A stretch of DNA of 64,000 bases. Origin: Oryzibacter oryziterrae (GTDB taxonomy: Bacteria; Pseudomonadota; Alphaproteobacteria; Rhizobiales; Pleomorphomonadaceae). Below, one piece after another: positions 28,919-38,917 of the stretch (positions are counted from its first letter, which is position 1; every line of letters begins with the position of its first letter). The notes beneath the pieces are model-generated. The model did no database searches and was not told where the DNA came from. It was given only the letters and a program-made list of their open reading frames with translations. The DNA lies in contig NZ_JAKJIC010000013.1 of NCBI RefSeq assembly GCF_021864535.1, positions 62,001 through 126,000 on the forward strand. The letters run 5' to 3'. A program made the position numbers and the translations under genes.

Positions 28919-29272
28919 TCAGGCGGCCTTGCGGCCGGGCAGGGCGACGGGCGCCTCGGCTTCCGGCAGGCGCTGGGTCTCTTCCTTGAGGCGATCGGCC
29001 TCCACCTTCCAGCGCTGCGCCTCGCGCTTGTTCTCGCGCGCCGCCTTGCGGAAGCGACCCTGGCCGGTCCAGGTGCCGAAGCCGCCCAGCAACACGCCCG
29101 CCATCAACGCGACGAAGAACACCGCATAGAGCGGCACGGTCACCGACAGGATCGGGGCCTCGGGCGTGAAGGGATCGAAGGCGATGCGGACCGGCTGATT
29201 GTTCACCACCGCCAGCGCCATCACGACGATGGCGATCGGGCCGAGGATCAGAAGCTTCAGGAAGGCTTTCAC
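28919..29272 (-). CDS. LapA-domain (DUF1049) membrane protein
   Basis: The product is 117 aa. Two N-terminal membrane helices (LLILGPIAIVVMALAVVNNQPV and VPLYAVFFVALMAGVLLGGFGTW) form the LapA/YciS domain with the typical N-N-x-x-V and GxxLG features. A charged coiled-coil tail follows (RKAARENKREAQRWKVEADRLKEE). The E. coli homologue works in the LapB system that tunes LpxC and LPS synthesis. Its position downstream of ihfB is conserved across proteobacteria. Confidence 0.85.
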   Translation of the reverse strand: MKAFLKLLILGPIAIVVMALAVVNNQPVRIAFDPFTPEAPILSVTVPLYAVFFVALMAGVLLGGFGTWTGQGRFRKAARENKREAQRWKVEADRLKEETQRLPEAEAPVALPGRKAA

Positions 29273-29411
29273 GTCCGCAAACTCCAGCTGCGCCAGATTG
29301 AGAGGCTTGAGGTGTCGCGTGAGAACCGAACTCGATCCGCGAACACTCTTGCGGCGGCGCCAGCTCTCTCATGCCGCCGCAATCGGGTGCAATTATGGTC
29401 GAGCGTTCGGC

Positions 29412-29693
29412 TCAACCGTCGTTGAGACGCTCGCGCATTTCCTTGCCCGTCTTGAAGAAGGGCACGAACTTCTCGCTCACGGGCACTTTCTCGCCGGTGC
29501 GCGGGTTGCGGCCGGTGCGGGCCGGGCGGCTCTTCACCGAGAAGGCGCCGAAGCCGCGCAGTTCCACCCGGTCACCCTCGCGCATGGCGTCGACGATGGT
29601 GCCGAGAATGGTGTTGACGATGTTCTCCACGTCGCGCTGATACAGATGCGGGTTCTGGGCCGCAATGCGGGCCACCAATTCCGACTTGATCAT
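29412..29693 (-). CDS. ihfB: Integration host factor subunit beta
   Basis: The product is 93 aa, exact family size. [17 protein letters not shown] starts the dimerisation helices, and [23 protein letters not shown] carries the DNA-bending arm with the intercalating Pro region. It pairs with IhfA to bend DNA at promoters and recombination sites. The frame extends upstream to 29816, but ATG 29693 matches family N-termini. It lies downstream of sppA. Confidence 0.98.
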   Translation of the reverse strand: MIKSELVARIAAQNPHLYQRDVENIVNTILGTIVDAMREGDRVELRGFGAFSVKSRPARTGRNPRTGEKVPVSEKFVPFFKTGKEMRERLNDG

Positions 29694-29766
29694 CCCGACA
29701 ACTCCTTTTGTCGCCCGACGCTCCTCGTAAGGTAGCACCGGCTCGAAACTTTGTAATGCCAAAAAT

Positions 29767-30726
29767 CTATTGTATGTCCGGACCTTGAGGGTGCCAAACC
29801 GAAACGAGACCGTCAAGCGCCGGTTGCGTCCTGAGAGACGAAAGATCGATGCCGATCCAGTTTCCGACGGTGGCGAGCGCCATGGAGCCGAAGTTGAAGC
29901 CGTCGAAGGGACGGGCGGGCGCCCAGTCGAGCACCGGCAGGTCCTTGGGCATGTCCTTCTGCTGTTCGAGCCAGGCGATCGCCGCGTCCTCGCCGCCGAT
30001 CTCGTCCACCAGCTTCAGCGTCAGCGCCTGACGGCCGGAGTAGACCGAACCGTCGGCAAGCTTCAACGCTTCCGCCCGGTCGAGCTTGCGCCGCTCGGCG
30101 ACGATGTCGACGAACCAGGCATAGGTATCGTCGATCAGCCGCTGGATCATGGCGGCGGCACCGGGCTGCTCGGGATAGGTGAAGGGCGACGGTTCCGCCT
30201 TGAGCGGCGCCGACTTCAGCGTCTTCACCTCGATGCCGAGCGTCTGCAACAACCGTCCGGCATTGCCATACTGGAACAGCACGCCGATCGAGCCGGTGAT
30301 GGTCGACCGCTCGGCGACGATATGGTCGGCGGCAATCGCGGTCATGTAGCCGGCGGACGCGGCCAGCGTACCCATGGTGGCGACCACGGGCTTCCTGGCG
30401 GCAATCTTGCGGATGCCGTCATAGAGTTCCTCGCCGCCCACCGTCGAGCCGCCGGGGCTGTCGATGGCGACGATCACGCCCTTCACCTCGTCCTGCTCGG
30501 CCAGCTCCTTCAGCATGGCGTTAACCTTGGCATCGGACAGGATCATGCCCTGGACCGAGATGCGCGCGATATGCTGCCGGTTCCGGCCGGCAAGCTCGTC
30601 GCCGCCATTGAGCAGGGCGATCACCACCACTGCCAGAGCGGCGACCACGAAGGCCGCGGCGCGCCAGAAGACCAGCTTGCGACGGGTGCGCCGGCGATCC
30701 ACCATCAGGTCGGCATCGAGGGCCAT
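29767..30726 (-). CDS. sppA: Signal peptide peptidase SppA (short form)
   Basis: The product is 319 aa. An N-terminal membrane anchor ([19 protein letters not shown]) is followed by a single ClpP-fold S49 domain. The nucleophile Ser sits in [11 protein letters not shown] and the general-base Lys in the [14 protein letters not shown] region. [14 protein letters not shown] and [13 protein letters not shown] are other conserved blocks. It degrades cleaved signal peptides in the membrane. ATG 30726 has GGAG six bases upstream; a TTG at 30738 is the longer alternative. Confidence 0.95.
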   Translation of the reverse strand: MALDADLMVDRRRTRRKLVFWRAAAFVVAALAVVVIALLNGGDELAGRNRQHIARISVQGMILSDAKVNAMLKELAEQDEVKGVIVAIDSPGGSTVGGEELYDGIRKIAARKPVVATMGTLAASAGYMTAIAADHIVAERSTITGSIGVLFQYGNAGRLLQTLGIEVKTLKSAPLKAEPSPFTYPEQPGAAAMIQRLIDDTYAWFVDIVAERRKLDRAEALKLADGSVYSGRQALTLKLVDEIGGEDAAIAWLEQQKDMPKDLPVLDWAPARPFDGFNFGSMALATVGNWIGIDLSSLRTQPALDGLVSVWHPQGPDIQ

Positions 30727-30972
30727 GGGCTTCTCCAATCCGAATGGGCCGCACCTGCAACAAACGGGCGGCCGGACATCTGTGCGGCGACGCGGGGCCG
30801 TGCCTCAAGCCCCGCCGTGCCAAGCTGGAGTGGATGGGTAGCAGCCGAAGGGCTGTGCGGCAAGGGCAAGAGTTGTGCGCCGCGCGCGAAGACCCGCACC
30901 AGGGCGCGAGGCGCGTGGGAAAAGGGCAGTCCAAGTATTGGATGCGTATTGATGGAGATGATTGGTGTATTT
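30727..30972. other. Intergenic region, no gene seen
   Basis: This is the first half of the 483-bp gap between sppA and the next protein gene. The short frames here have no family resemblance. The second half of the gap holds the candidate small RNA and its terminator. Confidence 0.6.
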
Positions 30973-31008
30973 GAAATACAAAAGGGCGTCGTGTTCAGCG
31001 ACGCCCTT
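30973..31008 (-). terminator. Intrinsic terminator
   Basis: A perfect 10-bp stem, AAGGGCGTCG with CGACGCCCTT and a 7-base loop, is followed on the minus strand by TTTTGTATTTC, a U-rich tail. Confidence 0.8.
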
Positions 31009-31102
31009 GGTTGTTGACCCCGCGTATATTGCTATCGCTCGAGGTCGGCCAGCTTCGAAGGTTGAAGCCAGTCTAAAATCCCAAGCTCTCATCGAGTGGG
31101 CA
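30975..31102 (-). ncRNA. Candidate small RNA with its own promoter and terminator
   Basis: On the minus strand, TTGACC (31137-31132) and TAGATT (31114-31109) are separated by exactly 17 bp, giving a sigma70-like promoter with a start near 31102. The predicted transcript of about 125 nt ends in an intrinsic terminator and has no convincing open frame. It does not match the features I know for 6S, SRP, RNase P or two-piece tmRNA. The terminator could instead serve the protein gene ending at 31210. Confidence 0.45.
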
Positions 31103-31209
31103 AGAACTAATCTATGACTCTCTGGCGTCTTGGTCAAGATCGAAATCTTGCAAGTGCGCTGAAACTGCATCCGCTGTCTGATCCGGTAAACGGTCTTCCC
31201 ACGCCCTTG

Positions 31210-32787
31210 TCAGTTATTGCAGGCCATGGCGTTCTGAATGACTTCGCCGCTACCGTCTCGCAGCACGCAGGCTTCCTTTGGAATGCCCTCCGGCGCCGGC
31301 ACGTCCGGAGCCAGGATCATGCGATAGCGCTCCGGACCGATGATGACCGGCAGGCGGGCGATGGGCGCCAGGATGTGCAAGGTGGAGCCGGAGTCGACAA
31401 GCTCGGCCTTGCCCTCACCAATGAGCTGCGCCATGCCGAACTCGGACGGCAGCAGGTCGGAAGCGATGGGCGTCTTGGGGGAGACGATGCCGGCAACCGG
31501 CACCGCCTCGTAGCCGCCGGGGTAGCGCAGCAGCGCATTGGTCCAGGCAAGAGCATCGAGGCCCGGCGGCGGCAGCGCCGCCACCGGCACCAGGGGCAGG
31601 ACCTCTCCAGAGGGAATGCGCCGGCCGAACATCAGCTTGTCGATCGCCTGCGGCGTGACGGGCTTTGTCTTCAGCAAGGCGCCGAGTTTGCCGGCTTCGC
31701 GCAACAGGTGGAACTGATCTCGCTGAACGTCGAAGCGCGGACAATCGTCTGCCAGGACGAAGTTGACCTTGTCGGCCGGTACGCCGATGACGCCCACATT
31801 CTGGCCGTCCGAGAAGGGAACGTCCATGCGACCGATGACGTCCACCCGTCCGATCCGTTCGGTCGCGCCGCCAAGGCGCCAGATCACCGATCCGACCTGT
31901 GTGAGCACCAGGGACAAGGGAGTTGCGCCAGCCTCCACCTCCAGGTCCACAAGGCCGGTCGGCTGGATGCCGCTGTCGAAGCCGACGGTCGACAGGCGGG
32001 CTGGCGACACCGCGGTGTAGACGGCAAGCTGATGGCCCTCATCCATCGGCTTCAGGGTGCAGAGAGAGGGCTGCGGCGCTTTGGAAGTCGCGGGGGATGA
32101 AGGGGCGAAGATCGGAATGGAACCGCCGAATCGCGGCCCGTGTTCGTCTTCGCGGACGGTGAGTTGGTCGAAGGAGTATCGCCCCTGACCGAAGGCTGCC
32201 AAGCCGACGAGGTTGGGCTTTGTGGTCGACGCCGGATGCATGGTGTAGACCACGGTGCCGTTGACCTTGAAGGAGATGGCGTCGCCGTCATGCACCGTCG
32301 ACAACGTGTTGGGTCCGGACCGCTTGATGGCGGGGTGGGTGTCCTGCTTGAGAGCCGACAGCTTGCCACCGACCTTTTCGAGGCACTTGAAGGTGCCGCC
32401 CGGTCCGATGCCGAAGAACACATAGTGATTGTCGCTGGGCGTGGGCTTGAGATTGACCACCACGCCCGCGGCGCCCTTCGCCGTCTCGTCGCTTGCCACG
32501 ACCACCTCGATATCGGCGCCATTGGTCGCCTCGTACAAGCCCGCGCCGCCATAGGGTGCAAGGGCGATGGTCACATAGGTCAGAGCGCTGGGGTCTGTCT
32601 GGTTTTCAAAGGTCGCGGCCCCTTTGTCCTGGGTGATCTTCCACGCGCTGGTGGGGTTTGTCCGCAGGGGATCGGTCAGGAAATAGGGCCGAGCCGGTCC
32701 ATCGAAGGTTTCCACATAGGCGCGCGGCGTGGCGCCTGCCGCGACCGTAGACGCCAATAGGACGAGAGCCGGGATCAAGGACTTCAT
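31210..32787 (-). CDS. Exported protein with LamG-like N-terminal domain, function unknown
   Basis: The product is 525 aa. A signal peptide (MKSLIPALVLLASTVAAGA) precedes a concanavalin-like domain (about residues 25-205) with DNHYVFFGIGPGGTFKCLEK, ISFKVNGTVVYTMHP and LVGLAAFGQGRYSFDQLTVRE, the pattern of LamG/DUF1080 sugar-binding folds. The C-terminal 300 residues are unrecognised and contain four or more Cys. It separates rpsA from sppA, genes usually close together in related genomes. ATG 32787 is preferred over GTG 32796. It may be a secreted or periplasmic carbohydrate-binding protein, but that is inference. Confidence 0.75.
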   Translation of the reverse strand: MKSLIPALVLLASTVAAGATPRAYVETFDGPARPYFLTDPLRTNPTSAWKITQDKGAATFENQTDPSALTYVTIALAPYGGAGLYEATNGADIEVVVASDETAKGAAGVVVNLKPTPSDNHYVFFGIGPGGTFKCLEKVGGKLSALKQDTHPAIKRSGPNTLSTVHDGDAISFKVNGTVVYTMHPASTTKPNLVGLAAFGQGRYSFDQLTVREDEHGPRFGGSIPIFAPSSPATSKAPQPSLCTLKPMDEGHQLAVYTAVSPARLSTVGFDSGIQPTGLVDLEVEAGATPLSLVLTQVGSVIWRLGGATERIGRVDVIGRMDVPFSDGQNVGVIGVPADKVNFVLADDCPRFDVQRDQFHLLREAGKLGALLKTKPVTPQAIDKLMFGRRIPSGEVLPLVPVAALPPPGLDALAWTNALLRYPGGYEAVPVAGIVSPKTPIASDLLPSEFGMAQLIGEGKAELVDSGSTLHILAPIARLPVIIGPERYRMILAPDVPAPEGIPKEACVLRDGSGEVIQNAMACNN

Positions 32788-32930
32788 GGTGGCCACCGTG
32801 TCTCAGAGGGCAGGAAAAGACCGCAGACACATATTCCGGATAGCGCATGGGAGTCCACATGCAGGGAGAAATTGCACAATCAAATATGGATTTACAATGA
32901 ATGAGCTTCGCGCTGGCAGCCCATGCGCAA

Positions 32931-32961
32931 AGAAAAAGCCCGCCGGCGATACCGGCGGGCT
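32931..32961 (-). terminator. rpsA terminator
   Basis: A perfect 10-bp stem, AGCCCGCCGG with CCGGCGGGCT and a 5-base loop, is followed on the minus strand by TTTTTCTTTG, just downstream of rpsA. Confidence 0.9.
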
Positions 32962-33010
32962 CCATTCATGCGTCATGCTCGGCAGGATCGGCGTGGATCC
33001 CGCCTGCCAA

Positions 33011-34705
33011 TCATTCGCCGTCCTGGCGGGCCTTGAGGGCGGCGCCGAGGATGTCGCCGAGCGAGGCGCCCGAGTCGGACGAACCGAACTGGGCCACGGC
33101 TTCCTTCTCTTCGGCGATCTCGAGAGCCTTGATCGACAGGCCGACCTTGCGGGTCTTCTTGTCGAACTGGGTCACGCGGGCGTCGAACTTCTCGCCGACG
33201 GCGAAACGCTCGGCGCGCTGATCGTTGCGATCGCGGGCCAGGTCGCCACGGCGGATGAAGGCGGTGATGTCGGTGTCGACGATCTTGACTTCAAGACCGG
33301 CGTCCTTGACCTCGACCACTTCGCAGGTGACCACGGAGTTGCGGCGGATTTCGCCGGCGCTCTCGAGCGGGTCGTTGGCGAGCTGCTTCATGCCGAGGCT
33401 GATGCGCTCCTTCTCGACGTCGACGTCGAGAACCACGGCCTTGACCACGTCACCCTTGGAGAACTCCTCGATGACCTGCTCGCCCGGACGGTTCCAGTCG
33501 AGGTCGGAGAGATGGACCATGCCGTCCACATCGCCGTCGAGGCCGATGAACAGACCGAATTCGGTCTTGTTCTTGACTTCGCCTTCGACCACCGAGTTGA
33601 CGGGGTACTTCTCGACGAAGGCTTCCCACGGATTCTGCAGGGTCTGCTTGAGACCGAGCGAGATGCGGCGCTTGACCGAATCCACCTCGAGCACCATGAC
33701 GTCGACTTCCTGAGAGGTCGAAACGATCTTGCCCGGATGGACGTTCTTCTTGGTCCAGCTCATCTCGGAGACGTGGATCAGGCCTTCGATGCCCGGCTCC
33801 AGCTCGACGAAGGCACCGTAGTCGGTGATGTTGGTCACGCGACCGGTGAACTTGGCGCCCAGCGGATACTTGGCTTCGATGGCATCCCACGGATCGCTCT
33901 CGAGCTGCTTCATGCCGAGGCTGATGCGATGGGTGTCCTGGTTGACGCGGACGATCTGCACCTTGACCTGCTGGCCGATCGACAGCACCTCGGACGGGTG
34001 GTTGATGCGGCGCCAGGCGATGTCGGTGACGTGCAGCAGGCCGTCGATGCCGCCGAGGTCAACGAACGCACCGTAGTCGGTGATGTTCTTGACGACGCCG
34101 TCGACGATCTGGCCTTCCTCGAGGCTCGAAACCAGCTCGGAGCGCTGCTCGGCGCGGGTCTCTTCGAGGACGACGCGGCGCGACACGACGATGTTGCCGC
34201 GGCGCTTGTCCATCTTGAGGATCTGGAAGGGCTGCGGATTGTGCATCAGCGGGTTGACGTCGCGCACCGGGCGAATGTCGACCTGCGAACGCGGCAGGAA
34301 GGCCATGGCGCCGTCGAGGTCGACGGTGAAGCCACCCTTGACCTGGTTCGAGATCTGGCCGATGACCTTCTCGCCCTTTTCGAAGGCGACTTCCAGGCGG
34401 ACCCAGCTCTCTTCACGGCGGGCCTTGTCGCGGCTCAGCACGGCTTCACCGAGCGCGTTCTCGACGCGCTCCAGGTAGACTTCGACCGTGTCGCCGACAT
34501 TCAGCTCGCCGTCGCGGGCGCGGGCGCCGAATTCCTTGAGCGGAACGCGACCTTCGACCTTCAGACCAACGTCGATGACCGCGAGGTCCTTCTCGATGGC
34601 AACGATGGTGCCCTTGACGACAGTGCCTTCGGCAACGTCGGAAGCGGTCAGGCTCTCAGCCAGAAGGGCCGCGAAATCCTCGCGGGAGGGATTGAAAGAA
34701 GACAT
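33011..34705 (-). CDS. rpsA: 30S ribosomal protein S1
   Basis: The product is 564 aa with six S1 RNA-binding domains. Four are plain from repeated motifs such as DYGAFVDLGGIDGLLHVTDIAW, DYGAFVELEPGIEGLIHVSEMSW and EFGLFIGLDGDVDGMVHLSDLDW. The first two, which bind the ribosome, are more divergent. S1 recruits mRNA with weak Shine-Dalgarno sequences. The start codon is preceded by AGGAG. A 277-bp gap separates it from cmk, so it probably has its own promoter. Confidence 0.98.
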   Translation of the reverse strand: MSSFNPSREDFAALLAESLTASDVAEGTVVKGTIVAIEKDLAVIDVGLKVEGRVPLKEFGARARDGELNVGDTVEVYLERVENALGEAVLSRDKARREESWVRLEVAFEKGEKVIGQISNQVKGGFTVDLDGAMAFLPRSQVDIRPVRDVNPLMHNPQPFQILKMDKRRGNIVVSRRVVLEETRAEQRSELVSSLEEGQIVDGVVKNITDYGAFVDLGGIDGLLHVTDIAWRRINHPSEVLSIGQQVKVQIVRVNQDTHRISLGMKQLESDPWDAIEAKYPLGAKFTGRVTNITDYGAFVELEPGIEGLIHVSEMSWTKKNVHPGKIVSTSQEVDVMVLEVDSVKRRISLGLKQTLQNPWEAFVEKYPVNSVVEGEVKNKTEFGLFIGLDGDVDGMVHLSDLDWNRPGEQVIEEFSKGDVVKAVVLDVDVEKERISLGMKQLANDPLESAGEIRRNSVVTCEVVEVKDAGLEVKIVDTDITAFIRRGDLARDRNDQRAERFAVGEKFDARVTQFDKKTRKVGLSIKALEIAEEKEAVAQFGSSDSGASLGDILGAALKARQDGE

Positions 34706-34982
34706 TGAAACTCCTGAAGCCGGAAGTCCGGCGGCGTCGGCGGGTAAGAGTGGCCCCCATCCTCCGGCCTCGGTAAGCTACCGATGCACGCCCCTTGCGG
34801 AACGCGCCGACGCAAGACAGCCGGCGGAGAGAGCATGGAAAAAGCGAAGGGGCAGACAAGCCACCCCTCCATGAGCGGTTCCCTTACTCCACCCGCGCGC
34901 CCACATCAAGCGCGATCATGCAGAAAAGGCGCGATTTCGGCCCGCTCGGGCCTTCCGCCACGGTTCCGCTGCCCGCGTGGCC
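34706..34982 (-). other. rpsA 5' leader region with small hairpins
   Basis: This gap between cmk and rpsA contains GCCGGAAGTCCGGC (34719-34732), a perfect hairpin just upstream of the rpsA ribosome-binding site, and CGGTAGCTTACCG further up. S1 autoregulates its own translation in E. coli, so a structured leader would be expected. No protein gene is evident. Confidence 0.4.
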
Positions 34983-35624
34983 TCAGGCGGCCGTGCGGGC
35001 GGCGACGATGGCGATGGCCCTGGCCATCACCTGATCGGGGTCGAGATCGGACGTGTCGAGCACCACGGCGTCGTCAGCGGGCTTGAGCGGGGCTTCCTTG
35101 CGGCCCGAATCGCGGGCGTCGCGCTCGCGCACTTCGGCGAGGATGGTGTCGTAGTCGACGGTGCGGCCCTTGGCGACCAGTTCGTCGGTGCGGCGGCGGG
35201 CGCGCACCTCGGCGCTGGCGGTGACGAAGAGCTTCACGCGGGCGTCGGGGCAGATCACCGTGCCGATGTCGCGCCCGTCGAGCACGGCGCCCTCGGGCCG
35301 GCCGGCCACCGAGCGCTGGAAGTCCACGAGCGCGGCGCGCACGCCGGGATGCACGGCAACGCGCGAAGCCAGCTCACCCGCCTCACGGCCTCTGAGATCG
35401 CCGCGCTTGAGATCCTCGGGATCAAGGTGCCGGGCAAATTCGGTGGCAAGCTCGGCATTGTCGAGATCATGCCCGCGATCGGCCATCAGCTTGCCGATGG
35501 CCCGATAGAGCAGGCCCGTGTCGAGATAGGGCAGCTGGAAATGCGCCGCGAGGCGGGCGGCCAGCGTCCCCTTGCCGGCAGCGGCAGGGCCGTCGATGGC
35601 GATGACGAGCGGCAGCTGGGTCAT
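34983..35624 (-). CDS. cmk: Cytidylate kinase
   Basis: The product is 213 aa. The P-loop is IAIDGPAAAGKGTLAARLA. YLDTGLLYRAIGKLM and LDGRDIGTVICPDARVKLFVTAS are the CMP-binding and family-specific blocks. It phosphorylates CMP and dCMP. It lies 3 bp after aroA, so it is co-transcribed with it, in the order aroA-cmk-rpsA typical of proteobacteria. Confidence 0.98.
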   Translation of the reverse strand: MTQLPLVIAIDGPAAAGKGTLAARLAAHFQLPYLDTGLLYRAIGKLMADRGHDLDNAELATEFARHLDPEDLKRGDLRGREAGELASRVAVHPGVRAALVDFQRSVAGRPEGAVLDGRDIGTVICPDARVKLFVTASAEVRARRRTDELVAKGRTVDYDTILAEVRERDARDSGRKEAPLKPADDAVVLDTSDLDPDQVMARAIAIVAARTAA

Positions 35625-35627
35625 GGC

Positions 35628-37052
<1,425 letters not shown>

Positions 37053-37175
37053 TCATCGGGCGCGAAGCCCAAGAAACACGCGCTCGACCGACGGCAAGGC
37101 CATTTCGTCTTTGACAGGCACCCTGTTTGTCCTATAAGTGCGACCCCGATTTTCATGCAACGCGAGGCCAAACCC

Positions 37176-37553
37176 GTGGCAAAACCTGAACTTGGGCTGA
37201 AGCGCCTCTGCCCGAGCTGTGGCGCTAAATACTACGATCTCAACCGCTCGCCGATTCTCTGCCCGAAGTGCGGTGCGCATTTCGATGCCTCCATGGTCGC
37301 CAAGGCCCGTCCGGCCACGGCCGCCGACGAGGACGAGACCGAGGAGGAAGAGGTCGATGAGGTCGGGATCGCTCCCGAGTTCATCAGCCTCGAGGATGCC
37401 GAAGACGCCGATGGCGACGATGTGCCCGACATCGAGGATGCCGATCTCGGTGACGATGCGGCCGACGACGACGTGTTCCTCGAAGAGGAAGACGAAGACG
37501 ACGGCGACATGTCCGACATCATCGGCGACGTCGACGAAGAAGAAGAGCGCTGA
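37176..37553 (+). CDS. TIGR02300-type acidic protein with zinc-ribbon-like N-terminus
   Basis: The product is 125 aa. The family pattern AKPELGLKRLCPSCGAKYYDLNRSP is followed by LCPKCGAHFD, so two CxxC pairs could hold zinc, and then by a long run of Asp and Glu to the C-terminus. Found throughout alphaproteobacteria, often beside aroA, its function is unknown. GTG 37176 with GCGAGG upstream gives the usual MAKPELG start; ATG 37155 is the alternative. It is divergent from aroA. Confidence 0.85.
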   Translation: MAKPELGLKRLCPSCGAKYYDLNRSPILCPKCGAHFDASMVAKARPATAADEDETEEEEVDEVGIAPEFISLEDAEDADGDDVPDIEDADLGDDAADDDVFLEEEDEDDGDMSDIIGDVDEEEER

Positions 37554-37573
37554 GCGCCTTCAAACCCGCTTCA

Positions 37574-37608
37574 AGCCCGGCCGGACAGCCCGTCCCGCCG
37601 GGCTTTTT
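37574..37608 (+). terminator. Intrinsic terminator
   Basis: AGCCCGGC pairs with GCCGGGCT and is followed by TTTT, 20 bp after the TIGR02300-type gene. Confidence 0.85.
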
Positions 37609-37725
37609 GTTGTCCGCTTGCCGGCGGCTTCAATATGATCATGGTGTAACTCGTTACAATAAAAAGGAAAAATCGCTGTCCGGCAAAAAAATGCAGCGAA
37701 ATGTGCGTCTCCTCAAAAAAACCTC

Positions 37726-37754
37726 TTGATCACGGAACGAATGCCCCTTATACC
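37726..37754 (+). promoter_or_regulatory. Candidate tRNA-Ala promoter
   Basis: TTGATC and TATACC are 17 bp apart, about 90 bp upstream of the tRNA gene. This implies a 5' leader of about 80 nt removed by RNase P. Confidence 0.5.
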
Positions 37755-37842
37755 CCGCTCCGTCGACGCCGGAACCCAACCGGCGACACCGAAAAGCGAA
37801 AGCGAACCGGTGGTTTGGAAATGAAAGTTTCTGCGACATCGT

Positions 37843-37918
37843 GGGGCTATAGCTCAGCTGGGAGAGCGCCTGCATGGCATGCAGGAGGTCAGCGGTTCGA
37901 TCCCGCTTAGCTCCACCA
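37843..37918 (+). tRNA. tRNA-Ala (anticodon GGC)
   Basis: The gene is 76 nt including an encoded CCA. The acceptor stem GGGGCTA pairs with TAGCTCC (one G-T pair). The D arm starts GCTC. The anticodon stem CCTGC/GCAGG encloses ATGGCAT with GGC at positions 34-36. The T arm is AGCGG-TTCGATC-CCGCT. It reads GCC codons, abundant in this GC-rich genome. Confidence 0.97.
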
Positions 37919-38012
37919 ATTTTCTTTCCCAATACAATCAGTACACTGAACGACAGCTTTCAGCTTTCGTGCCGACGCTCGATCCATGCCTTGTTCGGCC
38001 TTGTGCCTTTCG

Positions 38013-38789
38013 TCACGTCCGCACCAGCGGGCGCAGGCTCTTCTGGGTGGCGAGCAGTGGGGCGAGGCATTTGTCCAGCATGTCCCGGGCGCTCATGCGC
38101 GAGGCCTGCGAGCCGGCGTTGAGGGCGGCGACCACTTCGCCGGACGAGTTGATCACCGGCACGGCCAGCGAAATGAGGCCCACTTCCAGTTCCTGATCGA
38201 CGAGGGCATAGCCGTCGCTGCGGGCGGCATCCACGGCGGCGACCACCGCGTCCAGATCTATCTGCGTGTGCGGTGTCAGGCGGCGGAGCGGCTCGGCCTT
38301 GAGGAGGGCGATCATGTCGCTCCGCGGCATGCCCGACAGCAGCACCCGCCCCATGGAGGTGCAATGCAGCGGCAGGCGCGAGCCGACCGCCAGGCCCACC
38401 GACACGATTCGCCGGGTCGCCGAGCGGGCGATGTAGACCAACTGGTCGCCGTCGCGCACGCTGGCCGAACAGCTCTCGTTGAGCCGCTCGCTCAGGTGTT
38501 CGAGGAAGGGCTGCATCAACTGGGGCAGGGCGGTCGATTCGAGGAAGGCATAGCCGAGCCGGAGAATGCGGGGCGTCAGGCAGAAGCCGCGCCCGTCGCT
38601 GCGGGCGTAGCCGAGCCGTTCCAGCGTCAGGAGGCTGCGCCGCGCCGCCGCGCGGCTGAGGCCGGTGAGGCCGGCGACCTCGGCGATGGTCAGCCGCTCG
38701 TGCTCGTCATCGAAACATTCGATCACCTTGAGGCCGCGGGCGAGGCCGCCCACGAAGTCCCGGTCCCGATCCTCTTCGTCGTCGCTCAT
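38013..38789 (-). CDS. pcaR: IclR-family regulator PcaR of the pca genes
   Basis: The product is 258 aa. An N-terminal winged helix (about residues 15-80) has LTIAEVAGLTGLSRAAARRSLLTLERLGY. The C-terminal IclR ligand domain has PLHCTSMGRVLLSGMP and ISLAVPVINSSGEVVAALN. PcaR/PobR-type IclR proteins sense 3-oxoadipate or related aromatic acids. It is divergent from pcaIJ, and a 15-bp site matching the PcaR operator pattern lies between them. ATG 38789 fits family N-termini; the frame continues upstream through the operator. Confidence 0.92.
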   Translation of the reverse strand: MSDDEEDRDRDFVGGLARGLKVIECFDDEHERLTIAEVAGLTGLSRAAARRSLLTLERLGYARSDGRGFCLTPRILRLGYAFLESTALPQLMQPFLEHLSERLNESCSASVRDGDQLVYIARSATRRIVSVGLAVGSRLPLHCTSMGRVLLSGMPRSDMIALLKAEPLRRLTPHTQIDLDAVVAAVDAARSDGYALVDQELEVGLISLAVPVINSSGEVVAALNAGSQASRMSARDMLDKCLAPLLATQKSLRPLVRT

Positions 38790-38811
38790 CAGCGGACTCC
38801 GCGCACAAAGT

Positions 38812-38826
38812 GTTCGCATAGCGCAC
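38812..38826. promoter_or_regulatory. PcaR-type operator between pcaR and pcaI
   Basis: GTTCGCATAGCGCAC shares both 5-bp half-sites (GTTCG and CGCAC) with the site described for PcaR in Pseudomonas putida. A second GCGCAC lies 20 bp upstream at 38801, which would allow two dimers in phase. Confidence 0.6.
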
Positions 38827-38917
38827 AAGACACAAATTTGCGCCCTTGAGGGTTTACGGGAAACCCCGCATAACCGTCAAGACACTTCAGACTGCGGCCC
38901 TATCCCGGGAGGACGCC

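Noticed and set aside
30975-31102. 6S RNA, SRP RNA or tmRNA as identity of the small RNA candidate
   Set aside because: The 5' and 3' ends do not pair as in 6S, no SRP tetraloop motif is present, and there is no tRNA-like domain or CCA.
30805-31170. A 121-codon frame over the candidate small RNA region
   Set aside because: No ribosome-binding site, no family resemblance, and it crosses the terminator and promoter elements.
37843-38013. tRNA-Ala as an integration site for a genomic island
   Set aside because: No integrase follows the tRNA, and I saw no repeated copy of its 3' end in the flanking pca region.
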